This document shows, piece by piece, positions 33,324 to 42,938 of a stretch of 64,000 bases of DNA. The stretch comes from JBBREP01 sp036501845. GTDB taxonomy: Bacteria > Actinomycetota > Acidimicrobiia > IMCC26256 > PALSA-610. Location: positions 37,492 through 101,491 of the forward strand of contig DASXZO010000010.1 in assembly GCA_036501845.1 (NCBI GenBank), written 5' to 3'. Made by a program: the position numbers and the translations under genes. Each line of letters opens with the position of its first letter. The stretch's first letter is position 1. The notes under the pieces were generated by a model. The model saw only the letters and a program-made list of their open reading frames with translations. It was not told the origin of the DNA and searched no databases.

Positions 33324-34448
33324 ATGACTACGGTGGTTGGCGCCAACGGGTGGGTCCGGTTCGACGACTACGGCATCGTTGCCGCAGGACCGGATCGAGC
33401 CAGCCGGCCACCCGACGCGTTCGTCGACGATCTCGGCGACGAAGTGGTGTTGCTCCCTGGCTTCGTCGATCTGCAGGTGAACGGTGTCGGCGCGGTCGAC
33501 TTCGCGACTGCCGCCGACGAACACGCGATCGCGGCCGCCCTCGACGATCTCACCCGACACGGCACCACCGCCTGCCTGCCCACGATCGTCACCGCGCCAC
33601 TCGACGCCTACGACGAGATGATCGATCGCATTCGCCGAGCGCGCGACCTTCCCGACGCGAACCAGCGCTGCGCCATCCTCGGCGTGCACCTCGAAGGCCC
33701 GTTCCTTGGCGGCGCGCCGGGCGCCCACCCAAAGGACCTGCTCCGCACCGTCGAACTCGACTGGCTCGAACGCCTCCTCGACCGCCACGGTGACCTCGTG
33801 CGCATGATCACGCTCGCGCCCGAAGCCGACCCCGGCTTCGCGGCAATACGGATGCTTGCCGAGCGTGGCATCGTCGTGGCGCTGGGTCATTCGAGTTGCT
33901 CGTACGACGAGGCGATCGCCGCGGCCGACGCCGGCGCCCAGGTGGTCACCCACCTCTTCAACGGCATGCGCCCCATGCACCATCGCGACGCCGGACTCGC
34001 AGAAGCCGCGCTCGTCGATCCGCGCCTCACGCCGACACTGATCGCCGACCTGCATCACGTGCGCGCCCCCTCGTTGCAACTCGCGCTCAACGCCAAAGAA
34101 CGCGTCGCGCTCGTGAGCGACGCGGTGGCACCGGGCGCGGGCACGTCGGGCGGCCTCGAGGTGGTCGAGCATGACGGCGCGGTCTACTTGGCCGACGGCA
34201 CCCTCGCAGGCTCGGTGATCACGCTGGCCGACGCGGTGCGCAACGTGCTTTCGCTCGGTATCGACGCGGAGCGCGTGAGTGCGCTCGCGTCCGGCAATGC
34301 CTGCGCGCTGCTCGACGACCATTCGCGCGGCGAACTCACACCCGGGCGGCGAGCCGACGTCGTGGCCATCGACCCAGCCCGCGGGCCGGGCACACCGGGC
34401 GGGAGCGTGGTCGGTGTCTGGGTGGGCGGCGTCGAGGGTGCGCGGTAG
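33324..34448 (+). CDS. nagA: N-acetylglucosamine-6-phosphate deacetylase
   Basis: Hydrolyses GlcNAc-6-P to GlcN-6-P and acetate in amino-sugar recycling. It is a 374-aa amidohydrolase TIM barrel. Metal and active-site residues: E124 in VHLEGPFLGG, H189 in GHSSCSYDEA, H210 in THLFNGMRPMHHR, and D266 in LVSDAVAPGA. PGFVDLQVNG marks the first barrel strand; the usual HxH of other amidohydrolases is reduced here as in NagA. A GTG six bases upstream (33318) has a better-spaced GAGGAG, so the protein may be two residues longer. Confidence 0.9.
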   Translation: MTTVVGANGWVRFDDYGIVAAGPDRASRPPDAFVDDLGDEVVLLPGFVDLQVNGVGAVDFATAADEHAIAAALDDLTRHGTTACLPTIVTAPLDAYDEMIDRIRRARDLPDANQRCAILGVHLEGPFLGGAPGAHPKDLLRTVELDWLERLLDRHGDLVRMITLAPEADPGFAAIRMLAERGIVVALGHSSCSYDEAIAAADAGAQVVTHLFNGMRPMHHRDAGLAEAALVDPRLTPTLIADLHHVRAPSLQLALNAKERVALVSDAVAPGAGTSGGLEVVEHDGAVYLADGTLAGSVITLADAVRNVLSLGIDAERVSALASGNACALLDDHSRGELTPGRRADVVAIDPARGPGTPGGSVVGVWVGGVEGAR

Positions 34449-34460
34449 CGTCCGCGCTCG

Positions 34461-34850
34461 ATGCAGATTGTTGCCGCGTTGTGGATCGACAATGTCGAGT
34501 TCCGCCGTGAATACGAGGGTGGGCCCACCAAGATCGACATCACTGGTGCCTATTTCTCGGTGGCGGCCCGGGAGTACCCCGCGCAGCTCACACCGCACCT
34601 GCTCGTGCTGCTGCGAGCCGAATCCGACGATGCCCGCATGGGCACGCTCGATGTGTCGTTCGTGCCCGAGTCGGGCGGCGACGAGGTCGGCCATCACCGC
34701 GCCCCGGTGACCATCCAGCCACCAGGCAAGTTCTTCTACCAGTTGGTGCGGCCCGAGCTGAGCTTCGCCGGGCCCGGCACCATCGAAGCCCGCTGCTCGA
34801 TCACCGAAACCGGCTCCACCGTCGTCACACCACTCACCGTGGTTGATTGA
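34461..34850 (+). CDS. Conserved hypothetical beta-rich protein
   Basis: A 129-aa protein with no signal peptide or membrane helix. The pattern is alternating beta strands: IVAALWIDNVEFRRE, KIDITGAYFSVAAREYPAQL, TPHLLVLLRAES and GTIEARCSITETGSTVVTPL. It suggests a small beta-sandwich. I do not recognise the family with confidence. It lies 12 bp after nagA, and its stop lies beside an in-frame TTG of the FIST gene, so it may be co-transcribed with both. Confidence 0.65.
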   Translation: MQIVAALWIDNVEFRREYEGGPTKIDITGAYFSVAAREYPAQLTPHLLVLLRAESDDARMGTLDVSFVPESGGDEVGHHRAPVTIQPPGKFFYQLVRPELSFAGPGTIEARCSITETGSTVVTPLTVVD

Positions 34851-34927
34851 GGCGTGACGAACCGCGCTTCTCGCCGGGCGAAGTGCACCTTCAGCCACCC
34901 TGCGTGGCCGTCGAAGCCTCACATGAC

Positions 34928-36118
34928 ATGACGAAGTACGCGGCTGCACTGTCCCAGCACCCCTCGGCGGTGGAAGCCGTCGGCGAGTGCGCCGGATCGC
35001 TCCTCGAGCGCCTCGACGGGATGCGCCCCGACGTGGTGGTGCTGTTCGCGAGCGAGCATCACCGTGGCTCGGCGAACGACATCGCCGACGTGCTGCAAAC
35101 GCTCCTCGAGCCCGAGACGCTGATCGGCACCACCGCGGCGATGGTGGCCGGAAACGACCTCGAGGTCGAGCAGGGCCCCGCGCTCTCCGTGTGGGCCGCA
35201 TGCCTCGGCGGTAGTCGAGCCCGCACCGTGCGCCTCGACGCCGTGCCCGGAAGCGACGGTGTGCGCCTGGAGGGCTGGCCCGACGATCTCATGGCGTCGG
35301 GCACGCTGATCCTGCTCGCCGACCCCTTCAGCTTTCCCACCGGTGATTTCCTCGAGCTGTGCAATCGCCGGGTGGCCGGCCTCACGGTGGTGGGCGGCCT
35401 GGCGTCGGCGGCGCGGGCGCCCGGCGACAACGTGTTGATCGCCGACCAACGCACCTACGCGACTGGCGCGGTGGGCGTGATGCTCGACAAGACGGTGCCG
35501 GCGTGGACCGCGGTGTCGCAGGGCTGCCGCCCGATCGGGCGCCCCTTCACCATCACCGATGCCGAACGCAATGTGGTGCGAGGCCTCGGCGGCACGACGC
35601 CGCTCAGCCGGCTGCAGGACATCGCGGCTACCGCGAGCGACGACGAACGAGCGCTCTTGCAGGCCGGGCTGCACGTGGGCATCGTGGTCGACGAGCACCG
35701 CGCCGAGTTCGCGCGCGGCGACTTCCTCGTGCGCAACGTGACCGGCGCCGATCCCGACACCGGCGCGATCGGCGTGGGCGAACTCGTCGAGGTGGGCCAG
35801 ACGCTGCAGTTCCACGTGCGCGATGCCGAGTCGGCCCGTGAAGATCTCCGGCTCGTCGCCGCGAGCGCGGTCCACACGCCCGAGCACCAAGCGCGAGCCG
35901 CGCTGCTCTTCACGTGCAACGGGCGCGGTACCCACCTCTTCGGCCGACCACACCACGACGCGGCCACTCTCGAGCGGGTCGGCGACGACGCGCTCGAACT
36001 CGCAGGCATGTCGTGCGCGGGCGAGATCGGACCCGTCGGCGGGCGCGCCTTCCTACACGGCTTCACCGCGAGCATGCTGCTGTTCGGCGACGAAAGCTCG
36101 ACGCTGGCCCTCCCGTAG
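34928..36118 (+). CDS. FIST-domain signal transduction protein
   Basis: About 396 aa from the ATG. The FIST N part runs from about residue 10 (VGECAGSLLERLDGMRPDVVVLFAS) to LIGTTAAMVAGNDLEVEQGPALSVWA and GLTVVGGLASA. The FIST C part contains AVSQGCRPIGRPFTITDAERN and ends with the characteristic ALELAGMSCAGEIGPVGG. FIST proteins are predicted ligand-binding sensors for small molecules such as amino acids; no kinase or GGDEF output domain is attached. The frame is open back to a TTG at 34847; the ATG at 34928 gives the usual N-terminus but has no clear Shine-Dalgarno sequence. Confidence 0.82.
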   Translation: MTKYAAALSQHPSAVEAVGECAGSLLERLDGMRPDVVVLFASEHHRGSANDIADVLQTLLEPETLIGTTAAMVAGNDLEVEQGPALSVWAACLGGSRARTVRLDAVPGSDGVRLEGWPDDLMASGTLILLADPFSFPTGDFLELCNRRVAGLTVVGGLASAARAPGDNVLIADQRTYATGAVGVMLDKTVPAWTAVSQGCRPIGRPFTITDAERNVVRGLGGTTPLSRLQDIAATASDDERALLQAGLHVGIVVDEHRAEFARGDFLVRNVTGADPDTGAIGVGELVEVGQTLQFHVRDAESAREDLRLVAASAVHTPEHQARAALLFTCNGRGTHLFGRPHHDAATLERVGDDALELAGMSCAGEIGPVGGRAFLHGFTASMLLFGDESSTLALP

Positions 36119-36151
36119 GCTGGGTACACCAGCCAGAGAGGGACGAATCCG

Positions 36152-38167
36152 ATGGTTTCGAAGAGTTCCACGAGCATCACGCCCGCGCTCGAAGCGCGTG
36201 GCGTCAACGTGGTCCGCGGTCTCGCGATGGACGCGGTGCAGAAGGCGAACAGCGGCCACCCGGGCACGCCGATGGCCCTCGCGCCGCTCGCGCACGTGCT
36301 CTTCACGCGCGTCATGCGCTACGACGCGGCCGACGCCGACTGGTTCGACCGCGATCGCTTCGTACTCTCCAATGGGCACGCCTCGATGCTCTTGTACTCG
36401 ATGCTGTACCTCTGCGGTTTCGGCCTCGAGCTCGACGACCTGCGCCAGTTCCGGCAGTGGGGATCACGCACCCCCGGTCACCCCGAGTACCGCCACACGC
36501 GCGGCGTCGAGGTCACCACGGGCCCGCTCGGCCAGGGCGTGGCGAACGGCGTGGGCTTTGCGCTCGCCGAGAAGCACTTGCGCCAACGCTTCGGCGCCGA
36601 GGTGTGCGATCACCACGTGTTCGGGATCGCCGGCGACGGTTGCTTCATGGAGGGCATCAGCCACGAGGCCGCCTCGTTCGCCGGCCACTTCGGGCTCGGC
36701 AAGCTCGTGTTCGTCTACGACGACAACCACATCACGATCGACGGCGCCACCGAGCTCTCCTACTCCGACGACGTGCCGAAGCGGTTCGAGGCGTACGGCT
36801 GGCACGTGTTGCAACTCGGCGAGGAGGCCAACGACCTCGACGTGCTCGAGCGCGGCCTGCGCGCGGGCATGGCCGAGACCGAACGGCCGTCGCTGCTCGT
36901 GCTGCGCAGCCACATCGGCTGGCCGTCGCCGAAGTACACCGACACGCCCGAAGCCCACGGCAACCCGCTCGGCGACGACGAGGTGCGCGTCACCAAGGGC
37001 CTCCTCGACCTCCCAGCCGACGAGACCTTCTTCGTGCCCGACGACGTGCTCGCGATGTACCGCGAAGCGGGCGCGCGCGGCGCAAAGGTTCGCGACGAGC
37101 GCGAGACAGTGCGTGCCCGTTGGAGCGCGTCCGATCCGGGTCGCGGCGCAGAGCTCGACGCGTGCATCGCCGGGCGCGGCCTCGAGGGATGGGCCGCCAA
37201 GTTGCCGCAATGGGCCCCGGGCGAGCAGGTCGCCACGCGCAACGCGAGCAAAGAGGTACTCACCGCGATCTTCGACGTGGTGCCCGGCCTCGTGGGCGGC
37301 GCGGCCGACCTCACCGGTAACACCGGCACGTTGATCAAGGGTGCCGGCATCGTCGACGCGCACGATGCGTCGGGACGTGACGTGCACTTCGGAATCCGCG
37401 AACACGGCATGGGCTCGATCGCGAACGGCATGTCCTGTTCGTCGACGCTGCCGTTCGTCGGCACGTTCTTCGTGTTCTCCGACTACATGCGCCCGAGCGC
37501 GCGGCTCGCGGCGCTCGCGCAGTACAAGGTCGCGTTCGTGTGGAGCCACGACTCGGTGGGCGTCGGCGAGGACGGTCCCACACACCAGCCGATCGAGCAG
37601 CTCGCGTCGTTGCGTGCGATGCCGAACCTCTCGGTGATTCGCCCGGCCGACGCCAACGAGACGTCGTATGCCTGGCAGTGCCACATCGACGGCGACGGTC
37701 CCACCGCGATCATCCTCAGCCGCCAGAACATCCCGGTGCTCGAGGGCACGGCCGAGCGCGCGCCGCAAGGGGTGCCACGCGGCGCCTACGTGCTCGTCGA
37801 CGAGCACAACACGCAGGCATTGCAACTCGTGATCATCGGTACGGGTTCCGAGGTGGCCGTGTGCGCGGCTGCAGCGGCCACGCTGCGTGCCGATGGAATT
37901 TCCGTGCGCGTGGTGTCGATGCCTTCGTGGGATCGCTACGAACAGCAATCCGACGACTACCGCGCCTCGGTGCTGCCCGCGGGCGTTCCGGCGCTCTCGG
38001 TGGAGGCCGGCACCACATTCGGGTGGGAGCGCTACGCCGACGCTTCGGTCGGCATCGATCGATTCGGCGCATCGGCACCCGGCAAGGTTGCGCTGCAGAA
38101 CCTCGGCATCAACGACGAGCATGTTGTGGCGCAGGCCCGCGCCCTGCTCACGGCGAAGGGAAAATAA
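36152..38167 (+). CDS. tkt: Transketolase
   Basis: Thiamine diphosphate enzyme of the pentose phosphate pathway moving two-carbon units between sugar phosphates. It has 671 aa. KANSGHPGTPMALAPL, TTGPLGQGVANGVG and the ThDP motif GDGCFMEGISHEA mark the first domain. HFGIREHGMGSIANG carries the catalytic Glu, and SHDSVGVGEDGPTHQPIEQ the phosphate-binding loop. ATG with GAGAGGGA upstream. Followed 2 bp later by transaldolase. Confidence 0.95.
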   Translation: MVSKSSTSITPALEARGVNVVRGLAMDAVQKANSGHPGTPMALAPLAHVLFTRVMRYDAADADWFDRDRFVLSNGHASMLLYSMLYLCGFGLELDDLRQFRQWGSRTPGHPEYRHTRGVEVTTGPLGQGVANGVGFALAEKHLRQRFGAEVCDHHVFGIAGDGCFMEGISHEAASFAGHFGLGKLVFVYDDNHITIDGATELSYSDDVPKRFEAYGWHVLQLGEEANDLDVLERGLRAGMAETERPSLLVLRSHIGWPSPKYTDTPEAHGNPLGDDEVRVTKGLLDLPADETFFVPDDVLAMYREAGARGAKVRDERETVRARWSASDPGRGAELDACIAGRGLEGWAAKLPQWAPGEQVATRNASKEVLTAIFDVVPGLVGGAADLTGNTGTLIKGAGIVDAHDASGRDVHFGIREHGMGSIANGMSCSSTLPFVGTFFVFSDYMRPSARLAALAQYKVAFVWSHDSVGVGEDGPTHQPIEQLASLRAMPNLSVIRPADANETSYAWQCHIDGDGPTAIILSRQNIPVLEGTAERAPQGVPRGAYVLVDEHNTQALQLVIIGTGSEVAVCAAAAATLRADGISVRVVSMPSWDRYEQQSDDYRASVLPAGVPALSVEAGTTFGWERYADASVGIDRFGASAPGKVALQNLGINDEHVVAQARALLTAKGK

Positions 38168-38169
38168 CC

Positions 38170-39255
38170 ATGGCTCAGCGCTCCGACGTCGCCACGCTGA
38201 TCGAGTTCGGTCAGAGCCCCTGGTACGACAACCTCACGCGCGCACTGGCGCGCGGTGACCTCCGCCAGCTCGTCGAGCACGACGGCATCCGCGGCGTCAC
38301 GTCGAACCCCACCATCTTCGAAAAGGCGATGGGCGCGGGCACCGACTACGACGAGCAGCTGCGTGAGCTCGGCGATATTGCCTCGGACGACGCCTACTGG
38401 TCGCTCGTGGTCGACGACGTACGCGACGCGTGCGAGCTACTCGACGGCGTGCACCGCGAAACCAACGGTGCCGACGGCTTCGTGTCGGTGGAGGTGTCGC
38501 CCGACCTGGCTCGCGACACGCACGCCACCATCACGCAGGCCAAAGAGTTGTGGGGCCGCATCGAGCGACCGAACTTGATGATCAAGATCCCGGCGACCGA
38601 GCCCGGCATCCCCGCGGTCACCGCGGTGCTCGCGGCCGGTATCAACGTCAACATCACGTTGATCTTCTCGCTCGACCGTTACGCGCAGGTGATGGAAGCG
38701 CACACCGCGGGCCTCGAGCAGCTCGCGGCGAACGGCGGCGACCCGTCGAAGGTGCACAGCGTGGCGTCGTTCTTCGTGAGCCGTGTCGACACCGAGACCG
38801 ACAAGCGCCTGCCCGAAGGCCACGCGTTGCGCGGCAAGGCGGCCGTCGCCAACGCCAAGCTCGCGTACCAGGCGTTCGTCGACCATCTCGCCACACCGCG
38901 CTGGCAGGCGCTCGCCGCGAAGGGCGCGTCGGTGCAACGGCCGCTCTGGGCCAGCACGTCCACGAAGAACCCCGACTACTCGCCCACGCTCTATGTGGAC
39001 GAGCTCATCGGGCGCGACACGGTGAACACGCTTGCGCAAGCTTCGATCGACGCGTTGCAGCAGCACCCCGGCATGCGAGCCGACACGGTGCGCGACGACG
39101 TCGACGGCGCACGGAAGGTGATCGCCGACCTCGCAGGTGCGGGCGTCGACTTCGACGATGTGACCGCCACACTCGAGCGCGAGGGCGTCGCGAGCTTCGC
39201 CAAGAGCTACAAGGACGCCGTCGCCACACTGCACTCCAAGCGCGCTTCGCTCTAA
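38170..39255 (+). CDS. tal: Transaldolase
   Basis: Transfers dihydroxyacetone units between sugar phosphates through a lysine Schiff base. It has 361 aa. The first barrel segment is GIRGVTSNPTIFEKAM. The Schiff-base Lys is in LMIKIPATEPG, and NVNITLIFSLDRY follows. RPLWASTSTKNPDYSPTLYV is typical of the actinobacterial long-form Tal. It begins directly after tkt and ends one base before the stop of the convergent pilin-like gene. Confidence 0.94.
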   Translation: MAQRSDVATLIEFGQSPWYDNLTRALARGDLRQLVEHDGIRGVTSNPTIFEKAMGAGTDYDEQLRELGDIASDDAYWSLVVDDVRDACELLDGVHRETNGADGFVSVEVSPDLARDTHATITQAKELWGRIERPNLMIKIPATEPGIPAVTAVLAAGINVNITLIFSLDRYAQVMEAHTAGLEQLAANGGDPSKVHSVASFFVSRVDTETDKRLPEGHALRGKAAVANAKLAYQAFVDHLATPRWQALAAKGASVQRPLWASTSTKNPDYSPTLYVDELIGRDTVNTLAQASIDALQQHPGMRADTVRDDVDGARKVIADLAGAGVDFDDVTATLEREGVASFAKSYKDAVATLHSKRASL

Positions 39256-39256
39256 C

Positions 39257-40894
39257 TCACGCGGGCAACCCCGACGGGTTCTTCAGCTCGGCCCACGTGT
39301 TCTCCTGCCATTGCGACGCGATCGGGTCGAGGAAGTGGGGCGGCGACTCGTAGTGCAGCCGCTGGTCGTACGTGTAGGCCTTGGCGTAACCACTGAGGAT
39401 GGTGCCGCTGCTGTTCGTGCCGACGGGGCCGCGATAACGCTGCGACAGCGCACCATCGACCGTAAGTGATCCGAGCGACGAACCGATCGCCCAGTTCTGC
39501 ACCTGGAAGCCGTGGTTCACGGACAGCACCGCGGCATACAGCTGCGGATTGGAGAACGTGGCGTTGCGCGCCGTCTCACCCGGGAAGTTGGCGTTGAGAT
39601 TGCAACTCGACGTAGTGCCCGACGTGCACGACACCGGGTGGTAGATCTGCACGTTGTTGTTGGCGATGAGCCCGAGCAGGTCGGTGCCGTTCAAGCCACT
39701 CGCGTAGTTGAGGTTCCACGTGACCACCACGGAGTTGTCGGTGGCAATCGTGAGCTGACCCTTCAGTGTGCCCTCCACGAATGCGTCGCCATTGCGGCAG
39801 CCGTAGGTGGTGATGTCGTTGGTGATCGGCATTCCAAGCGGGTGCGCCCGACCGTTCACGCTGTACGGGCAGCCGTTCGTGTAGTTGGGGTCGGTGGTGG
39901 TGGACGGCACGTTCTGCACGAAGATCACGCCGTCGGACGGCACCGGGCCAGTGTTGCCGTTCAACGGGCACGACGAATTGTTGGTGTTCTTCGAGAACGG
40001 CGACTTCACGGTCATCGTGCCGTTCGAGTTGAGCTTGATGCGCGTCGGACCGGTGTAGAGGCATCCACCAGCGCCCGCATTGGTCTGGCTCTTGATCGTC
40101 GCGTCGCTCGGCGGCATCGTGAGTGGCGGCGCGAGTTGCGGATCGCCCGGGTTGGCGAACACCGGATGCGATGTGGGGCAACCGTCGCGATAGCGCAATC
40201 CGCTGGCTCCCGACCACGACGTCGAGGTCGCGCCGTTGAAGTGTGGGTTGCCGCACACCATGAACGCGTCGTTCGTGTGCATCGGGCCGTTGATCGTGTC
40301 CGCCGAGATGAACTGGATGTTCACGCAATTCGAATCGCGTGGGTTGCTCCCGTAGGCGTACGCCGCGCACGACACCTGGGCTTGTGCCGCGGTGAACGGT
40401 GAACCGGTATAGAGCGCCGGGTCCTCGGTTTCGTAGTCGGTGAAGTACAGGTAGTCGAGGAAGCTGCGCTGGCGCAGCGTCGCGTAGACCGTGCGCATCG
40501 TGCCGTTCATGCGGCCGGTCGAGGTGAGCTTCAACGTTCCGTTCACCGCCAGCGACGACGTATCGATGGTGTAGTGGAACTGGCTCACCGTGCTGCCGCC
40601 CGGCACCGTCTGCCATCCCGCAAAGGCCTGGTTGTGGTCGGGCGGCGGATTGGCCGCGCTGTACAGCCAGTAGTTGCCGTTGGCGTTGAGCCGGTACACG
40701 TAGTCGTCCACGCCGGCCTCAGCCGCGGCGAGCGCGGCGTTCCAGTTCTCGTCGTGGCGGGAGATCGACATCGAACCGACGCCGTAGGCCACGATGCCCG
40801 CCGCGAGCAGGGCAAGGATCGTGGTGCTGATCATCACGGCAATGAGCGCGAAGCCCTCTTGACGTCGGCGGGCGCGTGCCACCAATCGGTTCAT
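39257..40894 (-). CDS. PilX/GspK-like minor pseudopilin
   Basis: A 545-aa secreted protein with a class III prepilin leader. RRRQEG is the cleavage region (after G14), and GFALIAVMISTTILALLAAG is the hydrophobic helix. The usual Glu at +5 is Ala, as in PilX/GspK-type tip subunits. The mature part is Asn/Ser/Thr/Gly-rich and Cys-containing. Its ATG overlaps the stop of the upstream pseudopilin (ATGA). No assembly ATPase, PilC or peptidase is in the window, so export must use a system encoded elsewhere. Confidence 0.75.
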   Translation of the reverse strand: MNRLVARARRRQEGFALIAVMISTTILALLAAGIVAYGVGSMSISRHDENWNAALAAAEAGVDDYVYRLNANGNYWLYSAANPPPDHNQAFAGWQTVPGGSTVSQFHYTIDTSSLAVNGTLKLTSTGRMNGTMRTVYATLRQRSFLDYLYFTDYETEDPALYTGSPFTAAQAQVSCAAYAYGSNPRDSNCVNIQFISADTINGPMHTNDAFMVCGNPHFNGATSTSWSGASGLRYRDGCPTSHPVFANPGDPQLAPPLTMPPSDATIKSQTNAGAGGCLYTGPTRIKLNSNGTMTVKSPFSKNTNNSSCPLNGNTGPVPSDGVIFVQNVPSTTTDPNYTNGCPYSVNGRAHPLGMPITNDITTYGCRNGDAFVEGTLKGQLTIATDNSVVVTWNLNYASGLNGTDLLGLIANNNVQIYHPVSCTSGTTSSCNLNANFPGETARNATFSNPQLYAAVLSVNHGFQVQNWAIGSSLGSLTVDGALSQRYRGPVGTNSSGTILSGYAKAYTYDQRLHYESPPHFLDPIASQWQENTWAELKNPSGLPA

Positions 40895-41529
40895 GATGCC
40901 GCCGCGTAGTCGAGGTTCGGGAGGCGCACGCGATTGACGAGCGTCACCGGTGCGAGAGGTGCGGTGGTGGTCGCCTTCACGGTGAGCGTGATCTTCACCG
41001 CGTTCACCGCGAGCAGATCGCTGGCCGAGAGCGGCGTGTTCGGCAGCGCGTTGCCGTTCGAATCGAGGTACGTGAAGATCGCCGGCGCGCCGGCGGTGAC
41101 CACGTACCGGCCGACGAACCGTACGAACGGTGTGCCCGTGTAGGTGTAGTTCGGCGCGACCGAGCCGGGGTCGGCACTCCACACCTGCTCGACGAGCTCC
41201 GACGACGGATCGACGTAGAGGTGGATCTTCATCGGCGCCGCCGTGGTCTCGAGATTGCCATAGAAGATCGCCTCGTTGTTGGCCGCCAGCACGAACGGCG
41301 ACGTGCCTGCGCTCAGACGCGCCGCCGTACGTATGTCCTTGCTCGTCTGGGCCATCAGCACGCGCGCCTCATCGAGGTTCTGCAAACGCTTGCCCGTGTT
41401 CGTGAGGGCGTTCGTGGTCGACGCGATCCCCGCATAGAGCACAGCCGACACGAGCGCAAGCAGCGAGACGGTCACCACCAACTCGAGCAGCGACGTGCCT
41501 TTCTCGCCTTTGCGCGCACGGCGCGTCAT
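40891..41529 (-). CDS. PulJ-type prepilin-like protein
   Basis: A 212-aa pseudopilin: KGEKG is followed by TSLLELVVTVSLLALVSAVL, which gives a peptidase site after Gly and Glu at +5. The mature region has ARVLMAQTSKDIRTAARLS, typical of PulJ/PilW subunits, then beta-rich sequence. It overlaps both neighbours by 4 bp, so the three pseudopilin genes form one translationally coupled operon. Confidence 0.8.
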   Translation of the reverse strand: MTRRARKGEKGTSLLELVVTVSLLALVSAVLYAGIASTTNALTNTGKRLQNLDEARVLMAQTSKDIRTAARLSAGTSPFVLAANNEAIFYGNLETTAAPMKIHLYVDPSSELVEQVWSADPGSVAPNYTYTGTPFVRFVGRYVVTAGAPAIFTYLDSNGNALPNTPLSASDLLAVNAVKITLTVKATTTAPLAPVTLVNRVRLPNLDYAAAS

Positions 41530-42809
41530 CCGATCCCCGCAACCGTCACGGTGGCGCGCGGCAAGGTGTCGAGCGGGCTCAAGGTGACGGTGGGCCACGA
41601 GCCCGACACCGAGTGTCCTTGCTCCTTGATCTGCCACACACCGAACGGCACGCTGAGCGCAAGGTTGCCGGAACTGTCGGTGGTGCCGACGGTGTGCGTC
41701 TCCCCCGACGCACACACACTGTCCGCGGCGTGCACGAGCGTGACCGACCGGCCGGCTTCGGCCACGCCGCTCTGGTTGGTCACGTGCACCTGGAGCGGCG
41801 TCAGGCTCACCGTGGCGTTCGTGGTCTGCGCGGGATCGACCTCCACCGGAGGGTCACGCGTGGCGCCGGGATAGAACGCTGCGCCGGCCGTGGTGGTGCC
41901 CTCCGGGTCGGCGTCGGCACAATGACCGGCCCACATCTCGTAGCCATCGCTGGCCGGGAACAGGTTCGCGATCGAACGCGTGGTGCCGGTACCGGTGAAC
42001 GCGGCCGTGCCGGTCGGCAGGAGGATCGTGTTGGCGATCGTGATCGGCAGGTCGTTGGGGATCACGCCGCCGTTGGCCGTGCCGAACGTCGCTTGCACCG
42101 TCGACGCCTTGTCGTAGTCGAACTGCACCGAACTGACCTGGCCCACCGACACGCCGACGGTCTGCGAGGGCGTCGCGTGGCCCTGGCGGTCGACGTAGCC
42201 CACGGCGTTGAGGGCCACCGTGTAGGTGCCCGCCGGTATGAACGCGAAGAACGCGCAGCCCGAGCTGTTCGTGGGCGACGACTGCGCGGTGGGGCCGGTG
42301 ATCGTGACACCCACGTCGTAGAGCGGGTTGGCGTCGGAGTCGAGCACGCTCACCGCGATGTGACCCGAGGTGGTGCTGTACGCACCCACGGGCGGTGTGA
42401 GCTCGGTGTCTGCGGTCGCGGGGAGCGCGCCCGCGCGGTGCGGCCAGTCGACCCAGATGTGCACGCGCAACACCTGCGGTGTCGAATTGGGTGCGTCGCA
42501 CGGACCACTCGTGGCATTGCTCCCCACCCACGTGAGCTCGCGGTTCACCGTGTACGGCACACCGCCCACCACTTGGGTGGTCACAGCCGGCACGAGCGAT
42601 GTGAACGACGCCGTTGCCGTCTGGCGCACGAGGTCCATCTCCTGGCTGGCCAGGTTGGCCGCCACGTCGCGGTTCCTGTTGTTGCGCACCAGCGTCAGAC
42701 CGCTGCCGATGGTCGCGGCCAGCCCGGTCATGAGCAGGGCCAGGATCGTCATGGCGATCACGAGCTCGAGCAGCGTCATGCCCGCCTCAGATCGCTGGTG
42801 AACGCCCAC
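41526..42809 (-). CDS. PilV/PulG-type pseudopilin with carboxypeptidase-regulatory-like domains
   Basis: About 427 aa. The leader VGVHQRSEAG is followed by MTLLELVIAMTILALLMTGL with Glu at +5. Two beta-sandwich repeats of the carboxypeptidase-regulatory/Cna-B type follow. One is GHIAVSVLDSDANPLYDVGV to IPAGTYTVALNAVGYVD, and the other is LQVHVTNQSGVAEAGRSVTL to SVPFGVWQIKEQG. These are surface stalk modules. The start is GTG 42809 or TTG 42812; ATG 42779 would remove the leader. First gene of the pseudopilin operon. Confidence 0.75.
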   Translation of the reverse strand: MGVHQRSEAGMTLLELVIAMTILALLMTGLAATIGSGLTLVRNNRNRDVAANLASQEMDLVRQTATASFTSLVPAVTTQVVGGVPYTVNRELTWVGSNATSGPCDAPNSTPQVLRVHIWVDWPHRAGALPATADTELTPPVGAYSTTSGHIAVSVLDSDANPLYDVGVTITGPTAQSSPTNSSGCAFFAFIPAGTYTVALNAVGYVDRQGHATPSQTVGVSVGQVSSVQFDYDKASTVQATFGTANGGVIPNDLPITIANTILLPTGTAAFTGTGTTRSIANLFPASDGYEMWAGHCADADPEGTTTAGAAFYPGATRDPPVEVDPAQTTNATVSLTPLQVHVTNQSGVAEAGRSVTLVHAADSVCASGETHTVGTTDSSGNLALSVPFGVWQIKEQGHSVSGSWPTVTLSPLDTLPRATVTVAGIG

Positions 42810-42938
42810 CAATCACGCCCAATCGGATAGGAACGATCCCAGGACCCGCCGCCGCTGCATTGTCGGCAGAAATTGGCGAAGAATTGAATCAAGCCGCCCG
42901 CGTTGGCGCCCGGATCAGCTGTCGAGAACCGGCTGGCG

